The notes beneath the pieces are model-generated. The model was not told the origin of the DNA. It searched no databases and was given only the letters and a program-made list of their open reading frames with translations. From a virus: a DNA stretch of 30,511 nucleotides. Shown piece by piece: positions 20,282-27,612 of the stretch (the stretch's first letter is position 1; each line of letters starts with the position of its first letter). A program made the translations under genes and the position numbers. The stretch spans positions 1 to 30,511 of the IMG/VR virus record IMGVR_UViG_3300025305_000089. The stretch is one strand, 5' to 3'.

Positions 20282-20405
20282 TCTTTCTCCTATTGTAGCA
20301 TCGGATGCAAAACAACAATTCCAGGGATCTGTCCCTTATAAGGTTCTCCCTGATGTATTCCTTTCCACAATCCTCGCACGGTTGTACTTTATCCTCATCA
20401 AACAT
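20172..20405 (-). CDS. Zinc-ribbon protein with overlapping 3' end
   Basis: A 77-residue protein from ATG at 20405 (MFDEDKVQPCEDCGKEYIRE); the frame is open to 20459, but the upstream part reads as non-coding. C-x-x-C pairs at about residues 10/13 and 33/36 (CEDCG and CIRCY) form a zinc ribbon resembling DksA/TraR-type fingers. The last 35 residues are low in hydrophobic residues and lie over the well-supported 52-residue gene in another frame, so they may simply be read-out. The start overlaps the upstream gene by 8 nt. Possible transcription or stress regulator, by family resemblance only. Confidence 0.5.
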   Translation of the reverse strand: MFDEDKVQPCEDCGKEYIRENLIRDRSLELLFCIRCYNRRKNEKNAATETGERESSAGQDCPSRTANLEPGSRPMET

Positions 20406-20667
20406 TGATGACGAGCCTTCGATCGGCGTTCGATCGAGTCCACTTTGACGATGGCACAATGCTCCACATGATGGAATTGTAGTCCTCGTTGTTGCAAAAC
20501 TGCTCCAATGACATCTGCGTTCCTATCTTGTATTTTAGCATGTGCTTGATGCGCGCCTTGGCGGCGTCCTCGCCGTTAAGGGGAGTGGGGAATGCGAGCC
20601 CGTCAACCTTGATGATCGTCATAAAGTCATTCTCATCAATCATCCAGGAAATCTTTCCCGCACTCAC
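20398..20667 (-). CDS. Hypothetical protein in the small-gene run
   Basis: An 89-residue protein, MSAGKISWMIDENDFMTIIK, with a beta-like first half and a helical middle (DAAKARIKHMLKYKIGTQMS). The C-terminus has several Trp and Arg residues. It overlaps the upstream ribbon-helix-helix gene by 4 nt (ATGA-type) and the downstream zinc-ribbon gene by 8 nt. No recognised domain. The compact overlaps at both ends favour a real gene. Confidence 0.5.
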   Translation of the reverse strand: MSAGKISWMIDENDFMTIIKVDGLAFPTPLNGEDAAKARIKHMLKYKIGTQMSLEQFCNNEDYNSIMWSIVPSSKWTRSNADRRLVINV

Positions 20668-20816
20668 GCTGCTCTCCTGCGTTGTCGTTTATCTTCTTTT
20701 TCCACCAGGTGCGTAATTTGCATTCCAGCGGAGCGGTTGTCCTTTTGAGCTAGCTTTTTAAGTATGTTGTATGTCTGAACTCGAACAGCCACCGATTTAA
20801 ATTTTTGAGTATTCAA
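20664..20816 (-). CDS. Ribbon-helix-helix DNA-binding protein, probable TTG start
   Basis: A 50-residue protein from TTG at 20816. The sequence after the initiator, NTQKFKSVAVRVQTYNILKK, then AQKDNRSAGMQITHLVE, matches the short strand and two helices of Arc/MetJ-like ribbon-helix-helix repressors; K-S-V-A-V-R would be the DNA-reading strand. The TTG has a GGCAGGG ribosome-binding site and lies 1 nt past the upstream stop. ATGs at 20837 and 20852 would extend it but lack ribosome-binding sites. Likely a small dimeric repressor acting on a phage promoter or operator; its site is unknown. Confidence 0.6.
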   Translation of the reverse strand: MNTQKFKSVAVRVQTYNILKKLAQKDNRSAGMQITHLVEKEDKRQRRRAA

Positions 20817-20817
20817 T

Positions 20818-21126
20818 TTACCCTGCCTTTCTGACATCGAACTGATTCTCATCAGGCTCGCTGTCAATTATTTTTTCTGGATCCCCGAAATCTAACACGG
20901 GTTGCTCAGGCTCTAGTGCCACCTCTGGGCAAAATTTCCTTCCAGCATTATGAGCGAGATCACTCCATTGTTTTGCAGCTTCGGCATAAAATGTAGCCAT
21001 GACTGTATCGCCAAGCTCCCTTGCATCCTTTGCTTGCGCATATAAGATTTTAGCCCGCACCAAACGCTGGCCGAGCCTAAAACCCTCCTTGAAGGTGCTC
21101 TCAAAATCTTTCTTTAAAAGTGTCAT
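20818..21126 (-). CDS. Hypothetical helical protein
   Basis: A 102-residue protein with a helical first half (FKEGFRLGQRLVRAKILYAQ, then AKDARELGDTVMATFYAEAA) and an acidic, probably disordered tail (EPEQPVLDFGDPEKII). The start overlaps the upstream gene's TGA as ATGA. I recognise no domain. Amphipathic helices with an acidic tail may point to a protein partner rather than DNA, but no role can be assigned. Confidence 0.55.
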   Translation of the reverse strand: MTLLKKDFESTFKEGFRLGQRLVRAKILYAQAKDARELGDTVMATFYAEAAKQWSDLAHNAGRKFCPEVALEPEQPVLDFGDPEKIIDSEPDENQFDVRKAG

Positions 21127-21395
21127 AACTTTCTCCTTTTTAACGGTTTCTTTAATGCTTTAGCCAAGTGTCTTTTTCCTGTTCCTTCTGGCATGTTATA
21201 TTGCATAGGACCCATTCCTCTTTTTTTTGCTAGGTTAGGTATATCTACCAATACATCTCTAGGTTTATTAGCTCCTGGTACCATTTCAATAGGTCTGCCA
21301 TCTGAAGCGTGCGTTTTAGCTATTCTAGTATCATGCTTAAAAGGTTTTAAAATTTCTTCTGGTTGTTTTTTTCTTCTTCCTAAATGCACACCCAT
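21123..21395 (-). CDS. Basic hypothetical protein
   Basis: A 90-residue basic protein from ATG at 21395 (MGVHLGRRKKQPEEILKPFK), chosen because AAAAGGAG lies just upstream; the frame is open to 21446 but lacks a ribosome-binding site there. The body has the phrase GRPIEMVPGANKPRDVLVDI and ends in a very basic tail (AKALKKPLKRRKL). It overlaps the next gene by 4 nt. Function unknown; the charge is compatible with nucleic-acid binding. Confidence 0.55.
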   Translation of the reverse strand: MGVHLGRRKKQPEEILKPFKHDTRIAKTHASDGRPIEMVPGANKPRDVLVDIPNLAKKRGMGPMQYNMPEGTGKRHLAKALKKPLKRRKL

Positions 21396-21461
21396 ACTTT
21401 CTCCTTTTTTGTTAAGTGAGTAGGGGGATTCTTTGACTACCCCCAACCTTTTCCCGACAAA

Positions 21462-21572
21462 TCAACATTCCTGAAGATAACGGTACTTCAGTACCACCCC
21501 CTGGAATATCAGCCATTTGGCCATACTTTCCAGAAAATGTGCCTTACAACTTTGTGATTGTTGTTCAGCCAT
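21462..21572 (-). CDS. Doubtful small ORF (36 residues)
   Basis: A frame opening MAEQQSQSCKAHFLESMAKW in the 223-nt gap between the gene ending at 21619 and the start at 21395. It has no ribosome-binding site. A second frame in the same gap (beginning MADIPGGGTEVPLSSG) also looks protein-like, which suggests either a decayed, frameshifted gene or chance. Listed so that the gap is described. Confidence 0.25.
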   Translation of the reverse strand: MAEQQSQSCKAHFLESMAKWLIFQGVVLKYRYLQEC

Positions 21573-21578
21573 ACTCTA

Positions 21579-21594
21579 CTACTATGCATAGTAG
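21579..21594. promoter_or_regulatory. Perfect 16-bp palindrome, candidate operator
   Basis: CTACTATGCATAGTAG reads identically on both strands. It lies about 25 nt past the stop of the glucosaminidase-like gene and upstream of the small-gene run. With a ribbon-helix-helix protein and GcrA encoded downstream, an operator is plausible, but no -35/-10 pair is clear here. Confidence 0.4.
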
Positions 21595-21618
21595 CTATTT
21601 AAATGGGAATCTACAGTA

Positions 21619-22176
21619 CTAAGCTGGCGTTGTCAAGTGGAAAATAGTGGGATATGTCCTATGCAAGTATGCAACGGTGTCCTTGACCTTGTAGGCGTAG
21701 AATGGATCAATGGCATATTGGCGCAAGGCATCCACCACGTCATCAATGTCCATTTTCCCGGTCATAAACTGTTTTAGTCGCAACTGGCGGTATTCCTTGA
21801 AATTGTCATGGGTGTTGAGAAGGGTGATGTAATTGGCCACGCTTTCACACTTGTCGTTATAGACCTTTATCAGGACGGTGGGATCATCAAGGGCCTTTAT
21901 GTGAGGTTTCTCTGGATTAGACTCAATAATACCGTAGAAGTTATTACCCAATTGAGCAAAGCGTGAGTTACCCCAGTCGGATTCCAGCCCAGCCTGGGCC
22001 ACACTAATGACAATGACCACACGATGCTCGGGAGGAATGACCGCATTAAATGCTTGTGTACACTCCACAATGCCCCTAACGAATTGATCCTGATTGTCAT
22101 ATTTAAAATCAAAATTACTAATAATCGTCTGGCAAAGCAACAGCAACGTCACACAGATACCTGAAATAATATTCAT
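21619..22176 (-). CDS. Secreted glucosaminidase-like peptidoglycan hydrolase
   Basis: A 185-residue protein with an N-terminal hydrophobic signal or anchor (residues 1-20, MNIISGICVTLLLLCQTIIS). The body resembles the Bax/FlgJ glucosaminidase fold: ISVAQAGLESDWGNSRFAQL places the catalytic Glu at 65, followed by GNNFYGI at 77-83 and later YAYKVKDTVAYLHRTYP. These enzymes cleave the glycan strand after N-acetylglucosamine. It lies far from the holin and lysozyme, among replication-side genes, so it may act in host wall remodelling or at entry rather than final lysis. That is inferred from position. Confidence 0.75.
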   Translation of the reverse strand: MNIISGICVTLLLLCQTIISNFDFKYDNQDQFVRGIVECTQAFNAVIPPEHRVVIVISVAQAGLESDWGNSRFAQLGNNFYGIIESNPEKPHIKALDDPTVLIKVYNDKCESVANYITLLNTHDNFKEYRQLRLKQFMTGKMDIDDVVDALRQYAIDPFYAYKVKDTVAYLHRTYPTIFHLTTPA

Positions 22177-22342
22177 ATTTTACAAATTTACACTTTATCC
22201 GGGACAAAGTACAACACACTTTACCGTGTGAATGCTCTTTTTTATTGTATTCTTGTTAAGGTGTAAATAGTGTCAATCTATGGAAGAAACAATCAAGATC
22301 CTGTCAGACATGACGAAAAGGGACGTGGAGAGACTATCTACT
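22177..22342. other. Short intergenic region, no clear gene
   Basis: A 166-nt gap between the oxygenase and the glucosaminidase-like gene. It holds a minus-strand TTGACA (22276-22271) without a well-spaced -10, and a 5-bp hairpin (CACAC/GTGTG, 22215-22230). A promoter for the glucosaminidase-like gene probably lies here, but I cannot place it. A plus-strand frame from 22279 runs antisense into the oxygenase gene and is not supported. Confidence 0.35.
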
Positions 22343-22894
22343 TTAGTGAACCCAACTGATAATGGAATGACGATCCCCTTGATAAATGGGAGTGATCGAA
22401 TGAGGAAAGCAAGGATTACTGGGAAACACTACCGCACTATAAGCTAACCTGGAAATAACATGTTCTCCCCCAAAGAAACTAAAGTTTCCTCCCTGATAGT
22501 CATCATTAAGAAGGAGTGAACAACTTAGAACTCTAGGCTTCATGAACTGAGAATGATCAACATGCTCTTTATATTCATGAGATTCCTCTGCCTTGTAGAG
22601 AAGATGATCATATCCACTGTCCTCCATTTTTAATCCATCAAAGAATTTAAGTTCCTGAATGTATGATTTAAAGAGGTCCTTAAAAATGGTAGAAATTTTC
22701 TCCTTGAATTTTGGTTCAAGCTCTTTGACGTAACAACGGCGTGCCTCATTAGTCTTTCCCCCTCCCGCAGTAGCGGGAAAGAATTTTAAATCAGGTTGCG
22801 TTATGATCTCGTTAGCGAGCTCAGGGGAAATAATATTACGATATTCTTTAACATAGTAGGGTAGCAACAGCTTTAAATGTTTTTCACTAGTCAT
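22343..22894 (-). CDS. 2OG-Fe(II) oxygenase, prolyl-hydroxylase-like
   Basis: A 183-residue dioxygenase that would couple 2-oxoglutarate decarboxylation to hydroxylation. The iron triad is visible as His111-x-Asp113 (EHVDHS) and His165 (CFPHSITP), with Arg175 (GDRHSIISWVH) positioned to bind 2-oxoglutarate. The region between has the expected strands (LSCSLLLNDDYQGGNFSFFG). Length fits the compact phage and bacterial PKHD-type enzymes, common in marine phages; their substrates are mostly unknown. It overlaps the 50-residue gene upstream as ATGA, placing it in the polymerase operon. Confidence 0.85.
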   Translation of the reverse strand: MTSEKHLKLLLPYYVKEYRNIISPELANEIITQPDLKFFPATAGGGKTNEARRCYVKELEPKFKEKISTIFKDLFKSYIQELKFFDGLKMEDSGYDHLLYKAEESHEYKEHVDHSQFMKPRVLSCSLLLNDDYQGGNFSFFGGEHVISRLAYSAVVFPSNPCFPHSITPIYQGDRHSIISWVH

Positions 22895-23043
22895 TTGTTA
22901 ATTTTTCCTTCTGGTCCATTTAAAAAATCTATCAGTTCCTTGCTAGTATATTGACTGTCCTTTTTATTTCTTTTATCCTTTACTATGCGCTTTTGATATT
23001 TTGGTGTGCGCAACTCTTTCGCGACGGGGTTTCGTTTTTTCAT
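22891..23043 (-). CDS. Small basic protein (RNPVAKELRTPKY type)
   Basis: A 50-residue protein, MKKRNPVAKELRTPKYQKRI, continuing VKDKRNKKDSQYTSKELIDF. The phrase RNPVAK-x-LR-x-P-K-(Y/F) recurs in short phage proteins beside replication genes, whose role is not known to me. ATGA overlaps join it to DNA polymerase upstream and to the oxygenase downstream, so it is firmly inside the operon. Highly basic, no membrane segment. Confidence 0.7.
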   Translation of the reverse strand: MKKRNPVAKELRTPKYQKRIVKDKRNKKDSQYTSKELIDFLNGPEGKINK

Positions 23044-24917
23044 TTTCCAGCATCCCCCCAGCTTTTCCCTATTTCTATGTCAACCCTGCTCGGTACTAAT
23101 AGTTCAACAGATGTTTCCATGATCTCTTTTATTCTTTCCTGGTCTTTTTTACTACTGATGGAAAAATCTAGTTCATCGTGGACTTGGATATGCGCCATAT
23201 AGCCCTCTTTAGAGAGCTCCAGCATAGCTTTTTTTGTTTGATCCGCAGCTGATCCTTGAATTAATCTATTGAGAGCCTTATAAGTCCAGGCGCGTTTAAT
23301 CATATGTTCGCCATATTCGTCTTTCGCTTGTTGTAGCGGAAGAGCTTTTGAGCCCCATTCATTAGTTGGTTCCCATAAATCAAAACGGCATCGTCTTCCC
23401 AGAAGTGTGCGTAAGTATCCTTTTTTTCCAGCCTTATACATTGTGTCCTTCATCAATTGCTTAACAAAAGGAACCCTTCCATGATATGTGGCCAGTATTT
23501 CTTCAGCGTCTTCTAAATTAAGGCCTAATTGTGACATCAGTTTTCCTTTTCCCATACCATAAAACAATCCTAAATTAATTGATTTAGCCTGTTTTCGTGG
23601 AATGTTAGCAATGTCAGCGACGAGTTGATGAAAATCCGTTGTGTCATCTTCTTGATAAGCATCCAAGAATTTTGATGCTCCGGAGAATTCTTGCAGGGCT
23701 GCATAGTGGACCACGAGCCGTGGTTCCTGTTGCGAGTAGTCAAATATACCCCACTCACAATCCTGTTCTGGTACAAAAATGGAACGAATTAATGGACCAA
23801 GTATGGCATTGCGAGCGGGGATCTGCTGTAAGTTCGGATTCGAGTAGGAAAACCGTCCAGTGACGGTACCACCCTGATCCGATCTCATTTGGTGTATTTC
23901 TGCGTGAATCCGTGCTTGGTGCGAATGATTGGAGATACTTCCAATGAAGGCTGTTCGCGCCTTGTTGATCTCCCTAGCTTCCACCACCATCTTTGCCAAA
24001 GGGCTTTCATGACTTGATAAAAAGTTTTTATCGAACTTTGGTTTGCCCGTTGGAGTGCTGTCGTAAGGGATACCTTGGGTTTTAAAAGCTTTCGCCACCG
24101 ATGCTGCTGCCCATATTTCCACACTCTGACCTGTGAGCCTCTTAATTGAAGCCAGAATCTTATTCTCTTTAGATAATAAATCATTTTTTATCCTTTCCGC
24201 TTTGTCAAGATCGACCCGTACTCCTTTTTGTTTCATTTTGAACAAAACGGGAAAGAGGTCTATCTCGAGTTCAAAAATACTTAATAAGTTCTGTGATATG
24301 ATTTCTTTTTTAAGGTGATGCCATAGGCGTAGCGTTACAGCCGCGTCCTGTTCTGCGTACTCGCCTACGTGTGAGGCGGGAAGCTTCCACAACTCCGATT
24401 TCGGATTGATGCCCCACATTTTTGCCGCTTCGTAGAGTTGGGTTTCCGATTTCGATTCCTGTAAATAGTCCTTTCCTAATGAATTTAGATCGAAACGAAA
24501 CCTGTTCTCATCTACCAATGGTGCGGCAATCAAAGTGTCGATTATTTTTCCTCGGATGTCAATACCTAAAGTGGATAACCAGCCTACATCATAAAAAGCA
24601 TTGTGAAAGACGTAGTTCATGTATTCGTAAGAACATTGTTTTTTCAACCATTTAGTCACAATTTTTTTATCCATGTTGGGCGGTGTGTCGTGGGCTATGG
24701 GAAAATATCCACACCAGCCATCCACCGCAACGGCAATCCCCACCACTTCTCCGTGTTTGGACACCCATCCTGGACCTAGTGTTTTTAGTCCTGGGTCACG
24801 TGTTTCCAAGTCAATAGCTATTTCCGTATACTCAGAGAGATCGGGAAAGTGATCGGGCATTACCCACTCGCTGGGCATTACATGAACTTTAGGAAACCAG
24901 TTTGGCTGTTCTTTCAT
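23040..24917 (-). CDS. DNA polymerase I (family A) with 3'-5' exonuclease
   Basis: A 625-residue replicative polymerase. The exonuclease carries Asp36-x-Glu38 (AIDLETRD), NAFYDVGWL near 105, and the third motif in GEYAEQDAAVTLRLW near 187-201. The polymerase has motif A (IFDYSQQEPRLVVHYA), motif B residues (KQAKSINLGLFYGMG and LIQGSAADQTKKAM) and motif C (QVHDELDF) near 580. There is no 5'-3' exonuclease domain, as in T7 polymerase. An AAAGGA ribosome-binding site precedes the ATG, and the start overlaps the upstream gene by 29 nt. Length and completeness are normal. Confidence 0.95.
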   Translation of the reverse strand: MKEQPNWFPKVHVMPSEWVMPDHFPDLSEYTEIAIDLETRDPGLKTLGPGWVSKHGEVVGIAVAVDGWCGYFPIAHDTPPNMDKKIVTKWLKKQCSYEYMNYVFHNAFYDVGWLSTLGIDIRGKIIDTLIAAPLVDENRFRFDLNSLGKDYLQESKSETQLYEAAKMWGINPKSELWKLPASHVGEYAEQDAAVTLRLWHHLKKEIISQNLLSIFELEIDLFPVLFKMKQKGVRVDLDKAERIKNDLLSKENKILASIKRLTGQSVEIWAAASVAKAFKTQGIPYDSTPTGKPKFDKNFLSSHESPLAKMVVEAREINKARTAFIGSISNHSHQARIHAEIHQMRSDQGGTVTGRFSYSNPNLQQIPARNAILGPLIRSIFVPEQDCEWGIFDYSQQEPRLVVHYAALQEFSGASKFLDAYQEDDTTDFHQLVADIANIPRKQAKSINLGLFYGMGKGKLMSQLGLNLEDAEEILATYHGRVPFVKQLMKDTMYKAGKKGYLRTLLGRRCRFDLWEPTNEWGSKALPLQQAKDEYGEHMIKRAWTYKALNRLIQGSAADQTKKAMLELSKEGYMAHIQVHDELDFSISSKKDQERIKEIMETSVELLVPSRVDIEIGKSWGDAGK

Positions 24918-25569
24918 TTTTTTCCTTTAATTTAATATAATAATCTTTAACGGCTTCAGATCTTTTCCTAATATGTTCTTCTGATTGTTTTCGTCCTTTC
25001 CAATAATTTTTATATTTGTCTATAAAAGCTTTGGTTTGAGGCCTGCCTGCCATTTTTTTCTTAAATTCTGGGGTTCCTCTTTTTGATCGATTTGCTTCTC
25101 TCTTTTTGGTTACCTCTCCTGTATAACCACGTAAAAGATTATATTCTTTAATGTTTTCTTTAACATAAACTTTATGAAGTGGAAGATTTCTTCTTCCTTT
25201 TTTAATATACTTCCGTGCGAACATTCCTTGTTTTCTTCTTCCTTCAATAGTTGGAGGAATAAGTTCCCCTTTAGCAATTCTTTCTTTTGCATTATCTGAA
25301 TGTATCTCACGTGTTTCATTGCATATTAATGATTTACCCCACAATATACCGTATTTTTTTTTATAATCATTAATACTTGTTTCATGAGATATATTAAGGT
25401 GGACACCAAGTGATCTGTAGTGCTTGCCGCATAGAAGACAGATGATACTGTCTCCAACAAAATATTTCTTGTATTCATCATAATTTTTAAAAACGAAATC
25501 TTTTGGATAGCCTGGCATAACTCGTCTTCTAGCTTCTTTATTCTTTTGTGATGCAAATGGACTAGGCAT
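24889..25569 (-). CDS. MucR/Ros-like zinc-finger protein with NUMOD3-like tail
   Basis: A 226-residue, very basic protein. Residues 40-85 match the Ros/MucR zinc finger: ICLLCGKHYRSLGVHLNISH gives Cys44, Cys47, His57 and His62, followed by SINDYKKKYGI as in that family. The C-terminal half is Lys/Arg-rich and contains KGRKQSEEHIRKRSEAVKDY, resembling NUMOD3 modules that bind DNA in homing endonucleases; no nuclease domain is apparent. MucR proteins regulate transcription in alphaproteobacteria. The protein is probably a DNA-binding regulator or a remnant of a homing-type protein. The start is uncertain: a Met at residue 18 has a better ribosome-binding site. Confidence 0.6.
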   Translation of the reverse strand: MPSPFASQKNKEARRRVMPGYPKDFVFKNYDEYKKYFVGDSIICLLCGKHYRSLGVHLNISHETSINDYKKKYGILWGKSLICNETREIHSDNAKERIAKGELIPPTIEGRRKQGMFARKYIKKGRRNLPLHKVYVKENIKEYNLLRGYTGEVTKKREANRSKRGTPEFKKKMAGRPQTKAFIDKYKNYWKGRKQSEEHIRKRSEAVKDYYIKLKEKNERTAKLVS

Positions 25570-25573
25570 TATT

Positions 25574-25972
25574 TTAATTATGGGGACAAGGTATTGGTTC
25601 TAGTTCATCCTGCAGCTCTTCTGAGGGTGTTTTGTTTAATGATTTAATGTATTCCTCCGTCTTTCTTCCTCGTCGTTCCCCTTCGGATTCAAAAGATTGA
25701 TCTTTCGTTTCACTGCGGGCTTCTATTTCCCCGGCAATGGCGGCGTAGGCAGCCATATCAATGTAGCTGTCTTTTTTATGTTGGTGCATGAGCCGTGCTA
25801 CTTTTACCAAGGCCATGCACACCGCTACGTTATGCGCCGTTATTTTTGTTTGGAGGAAGATCGACCACAACGCAGCGATGTTCTTGTGATTGGTTACCTT
25901 GTCGCCATAGTCCTTATGACGATCGGTACCAATTAAATTCTGTGCTTCTTTTAAAATGTCCTTTGATATCAT
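25574..25972 (-). CDS. DUF6378-like phage protein
   Basis: A 132-residue protein whose first 90 residues look all-helical and match a widespread phage pattern: DRHKDYGDKVTNHKNIAALW, then a T-x-x-x-V-A stretch, then LVKVARLMHQHKKDSYIDMA and AAYAAIA. R-x-x-x-Y-G-x, the Trp and K-x-D-x-x-x-D-x-A-x-Y are the recurring residues. The family resembles helical nucleotide-related proteins in layout, but its role is not established. The tail is charged. The start overlaps the helicase stop as ATGA. Confidence 0.65.
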   Translation of the reverse strand: MISKDILKEAQNLIGTDRHKDYGDKVTNHKNIAALWSIFLQTKITAHNVAVCMALVKVARLMHQHKKDSYIDMAAYAAIAGEIEARSETKDQSFESEGERRGRKTEEYIKSLNKTPSEELQDELEPIPCPHN

Positions 25973-27612
25973 GCTACCTGACTTGCATAGTGAAAGATGG
26001 GTTCATATTCATATGTCCCCTCTGTTCGGTGAATAATATATAGTTCTTCTTTGGCTCTTGTTGCGCCGACGTAAAAAACTCTTGCTTCATCATCTCTTCC
26101 TTGTTGGCTTTCTGTATACGACCTGTAAGGGGCATAGGATAAGTCGGTTAATAACATAACTTTTTGTCTTTCACCACCCTTGGATGCGTGAATGGTTGAC
26201 ACTTCAATACGGGGAATAGCGTCAAGCTTGTTGCCAGATCGCATTACCGCACGTAAATAGGTTTTACGGCGTTGCAATCCCTTGGAATTCAGCATGTCAT
26301 ACCAGGCTATCTCCCTGGTGCTGAGTTCCTTTTCTTTTGATAATTTAATTGTTTCCCGCAGGCCATAATCTTTAATAAGATCTTCCAGGCTATATGTTCC
26401 TTCGGGTTGTCCCTTGAACACTCCGTAATTTCTCTTGATACGCGTACTGTCCATATGATGATAAATGACATCACATACCACTCCTGAGATAGACTTCCCG
26501 TTTTGAAGCGTGGTCCACGCTCTGATGGCCTCGATGTACTTAAAACTGATGGTTGGAAATCCATACCGTTTATAAATCCATCCATATGTTTCCAGTGTCT
26601 CACACACCTGCTTTACAACTTCGTGAGTCCTGCATAAAATTAACCACTCACCTTCCTTCAATCCTTGATGTAAAGGTCTGATATTTAGGACTTTTCTTAT
26701 CCCCATTTCATCTCTTGGTTTGTATTGTTTTGGGATGCGTTGGGATATTGACTGTCCAAGTTTTGTGGCAAGACTGTGAACGCTGATGGGAATGCGATAT
26801 GACTGAGTAAGGGGAATGATGGTATTCAGATTATTTCTGTCCGCCATTTTAATGAAATGTTCAATGTCCGCTCCCGCCCATCTGAAGATGGCTTGATCAT
26901 CATCTCCTGCTATGTAAGTTTCAAGCGCTCCGGATTTCTCCTGGATCATGTCCACTACATTCCACTGTTGTGCGCTCAGATCTTGCGCTTCATCAATGAA
27001 TAGATATTTCAAAGGAGGAGGATTTTGTTTCTTGAGAAAGTTAAAAAAATAATCAACATATTCATACTTGTCTCTGTCTTTTTTAAATTTTCTTAAATCT
27101 AAATCCATTTGTTCAATGAGCTTTCTCGCTCCATAGTTATTTAAGGTGGTGTCTCTAAAAACTTTATATAAACGATCATTGTCATCAGGATATTTAGCGT
27201 ATGCTAGATTAATCAGATCTTGGTATTCACTCTTTGCTGACGGCATAGCAATATCTACACCATTTCCTTTTTTCATTTTATTGACATATTCGTGGCCCGT
27301 GATCCGTGATAACTCCTCATAGTCATAATCGTCCATGATCTGCGCTTGCTGAAGCTGCAGACGACGATATGCCAGGGAGTGTAACGTGGAGAAATAGGGA
27401 TACATAATCTTAACTGTTTCCTTCGTGCATTTCTGCTTAGAGTCCTTGACGATGCGATCACGTATTTCTTCCGCCGCTCTCACGGTGAAACTAAAGTAGC
27501 CTATATCCTTTGGGGTGCATATGCCCGCGTTAAGAAGCTCTTCCACCCTATCTTTTAGATAAGTGGTCTTTCCCGTGCCAGGTGGCCCTATGATAACGTG
27601 TCTATGCATCAA
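25969..27612 (-). CDS. SF1 DNA helicase, UvrD/Rep-like
   Basis: A 547-residue ATP-dependent helicase. Motifs in order: Walker A GPPGTGKTT at 9-17, motif Ia near YFSFTVRAAEEI, motif II FIDEAQD at 205-211, motif III AGDDDQAIFRWAG at 235-247, motif IV LTQSYRIPISV, motif V VSTIHASKGGERQKVMLLTD and motif VI EARVFYVGATRAKEEL. All are intact. It is shorter than UvrD (about 720 residues), consistent with reduced accessory subdomains in phage versions. It lies between the methyltransferase (11-nt overlap) and the DUF6378-like gene, and probably serves as a replication or repair helicase; no DnaB-type helicase is visible in the window. Confidence 0.9.
   Translation of the reverse strand: MMHRHVIIGPPGTGKTTYLKDRVEELLNAGICTPKDIGYFSFTVRAAEEIRDRIVKDSKQKCTKETVKIMYPYFSTLHSLAYRRLQLQQAQIMDDYDYEELSRITGHEYVNKMKKGNGVDIAMPSAKSEYQDLINLAYAKYPDDNDRLYKVFRDTTLNNYGARKLIEQMDLDLRKFKKDRDKYEYVDYFFNFLKKQNPPPLKYLFIDEAQDLSAQQWNVVDMIQEKSGALETYIAGDDDQAIFRWAGADIEHFIKMADRNNLNTIIPLTQSYRIPISVHSLATKLGQSISQRIPKQYKPRDEMGIRKVLNIRPLHQGLKEGEWLILCRTHEVVKQVCETLETYGWIYKRYGFPTISFKYIEAIRAWTTLQNGKSISGVVCDVIYHHMDSTRIKRNYGVFKGQPEGTYSLEDLIKDYGLRETIKLSKEKELSTREIAWYDMLNSKGLQRRKTYLRAVMRSGNKLDAIPRIEVSTIHASKGGERQKVMLLTDLSYAPYRSYTESQQGRDDEARVFYVGATRAKEELYIIHRTEGTYEYEPIFHYASQVA

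Noticed and set aside
22279-22446. Plus-strand frame starting MEETIKILSDMTKRDVERLS
   Set aside because: It runs antisense over the conserved C-terminus of the oxygenase, has no ribosome-binding site, and would be the only plus-strand gene in the window.
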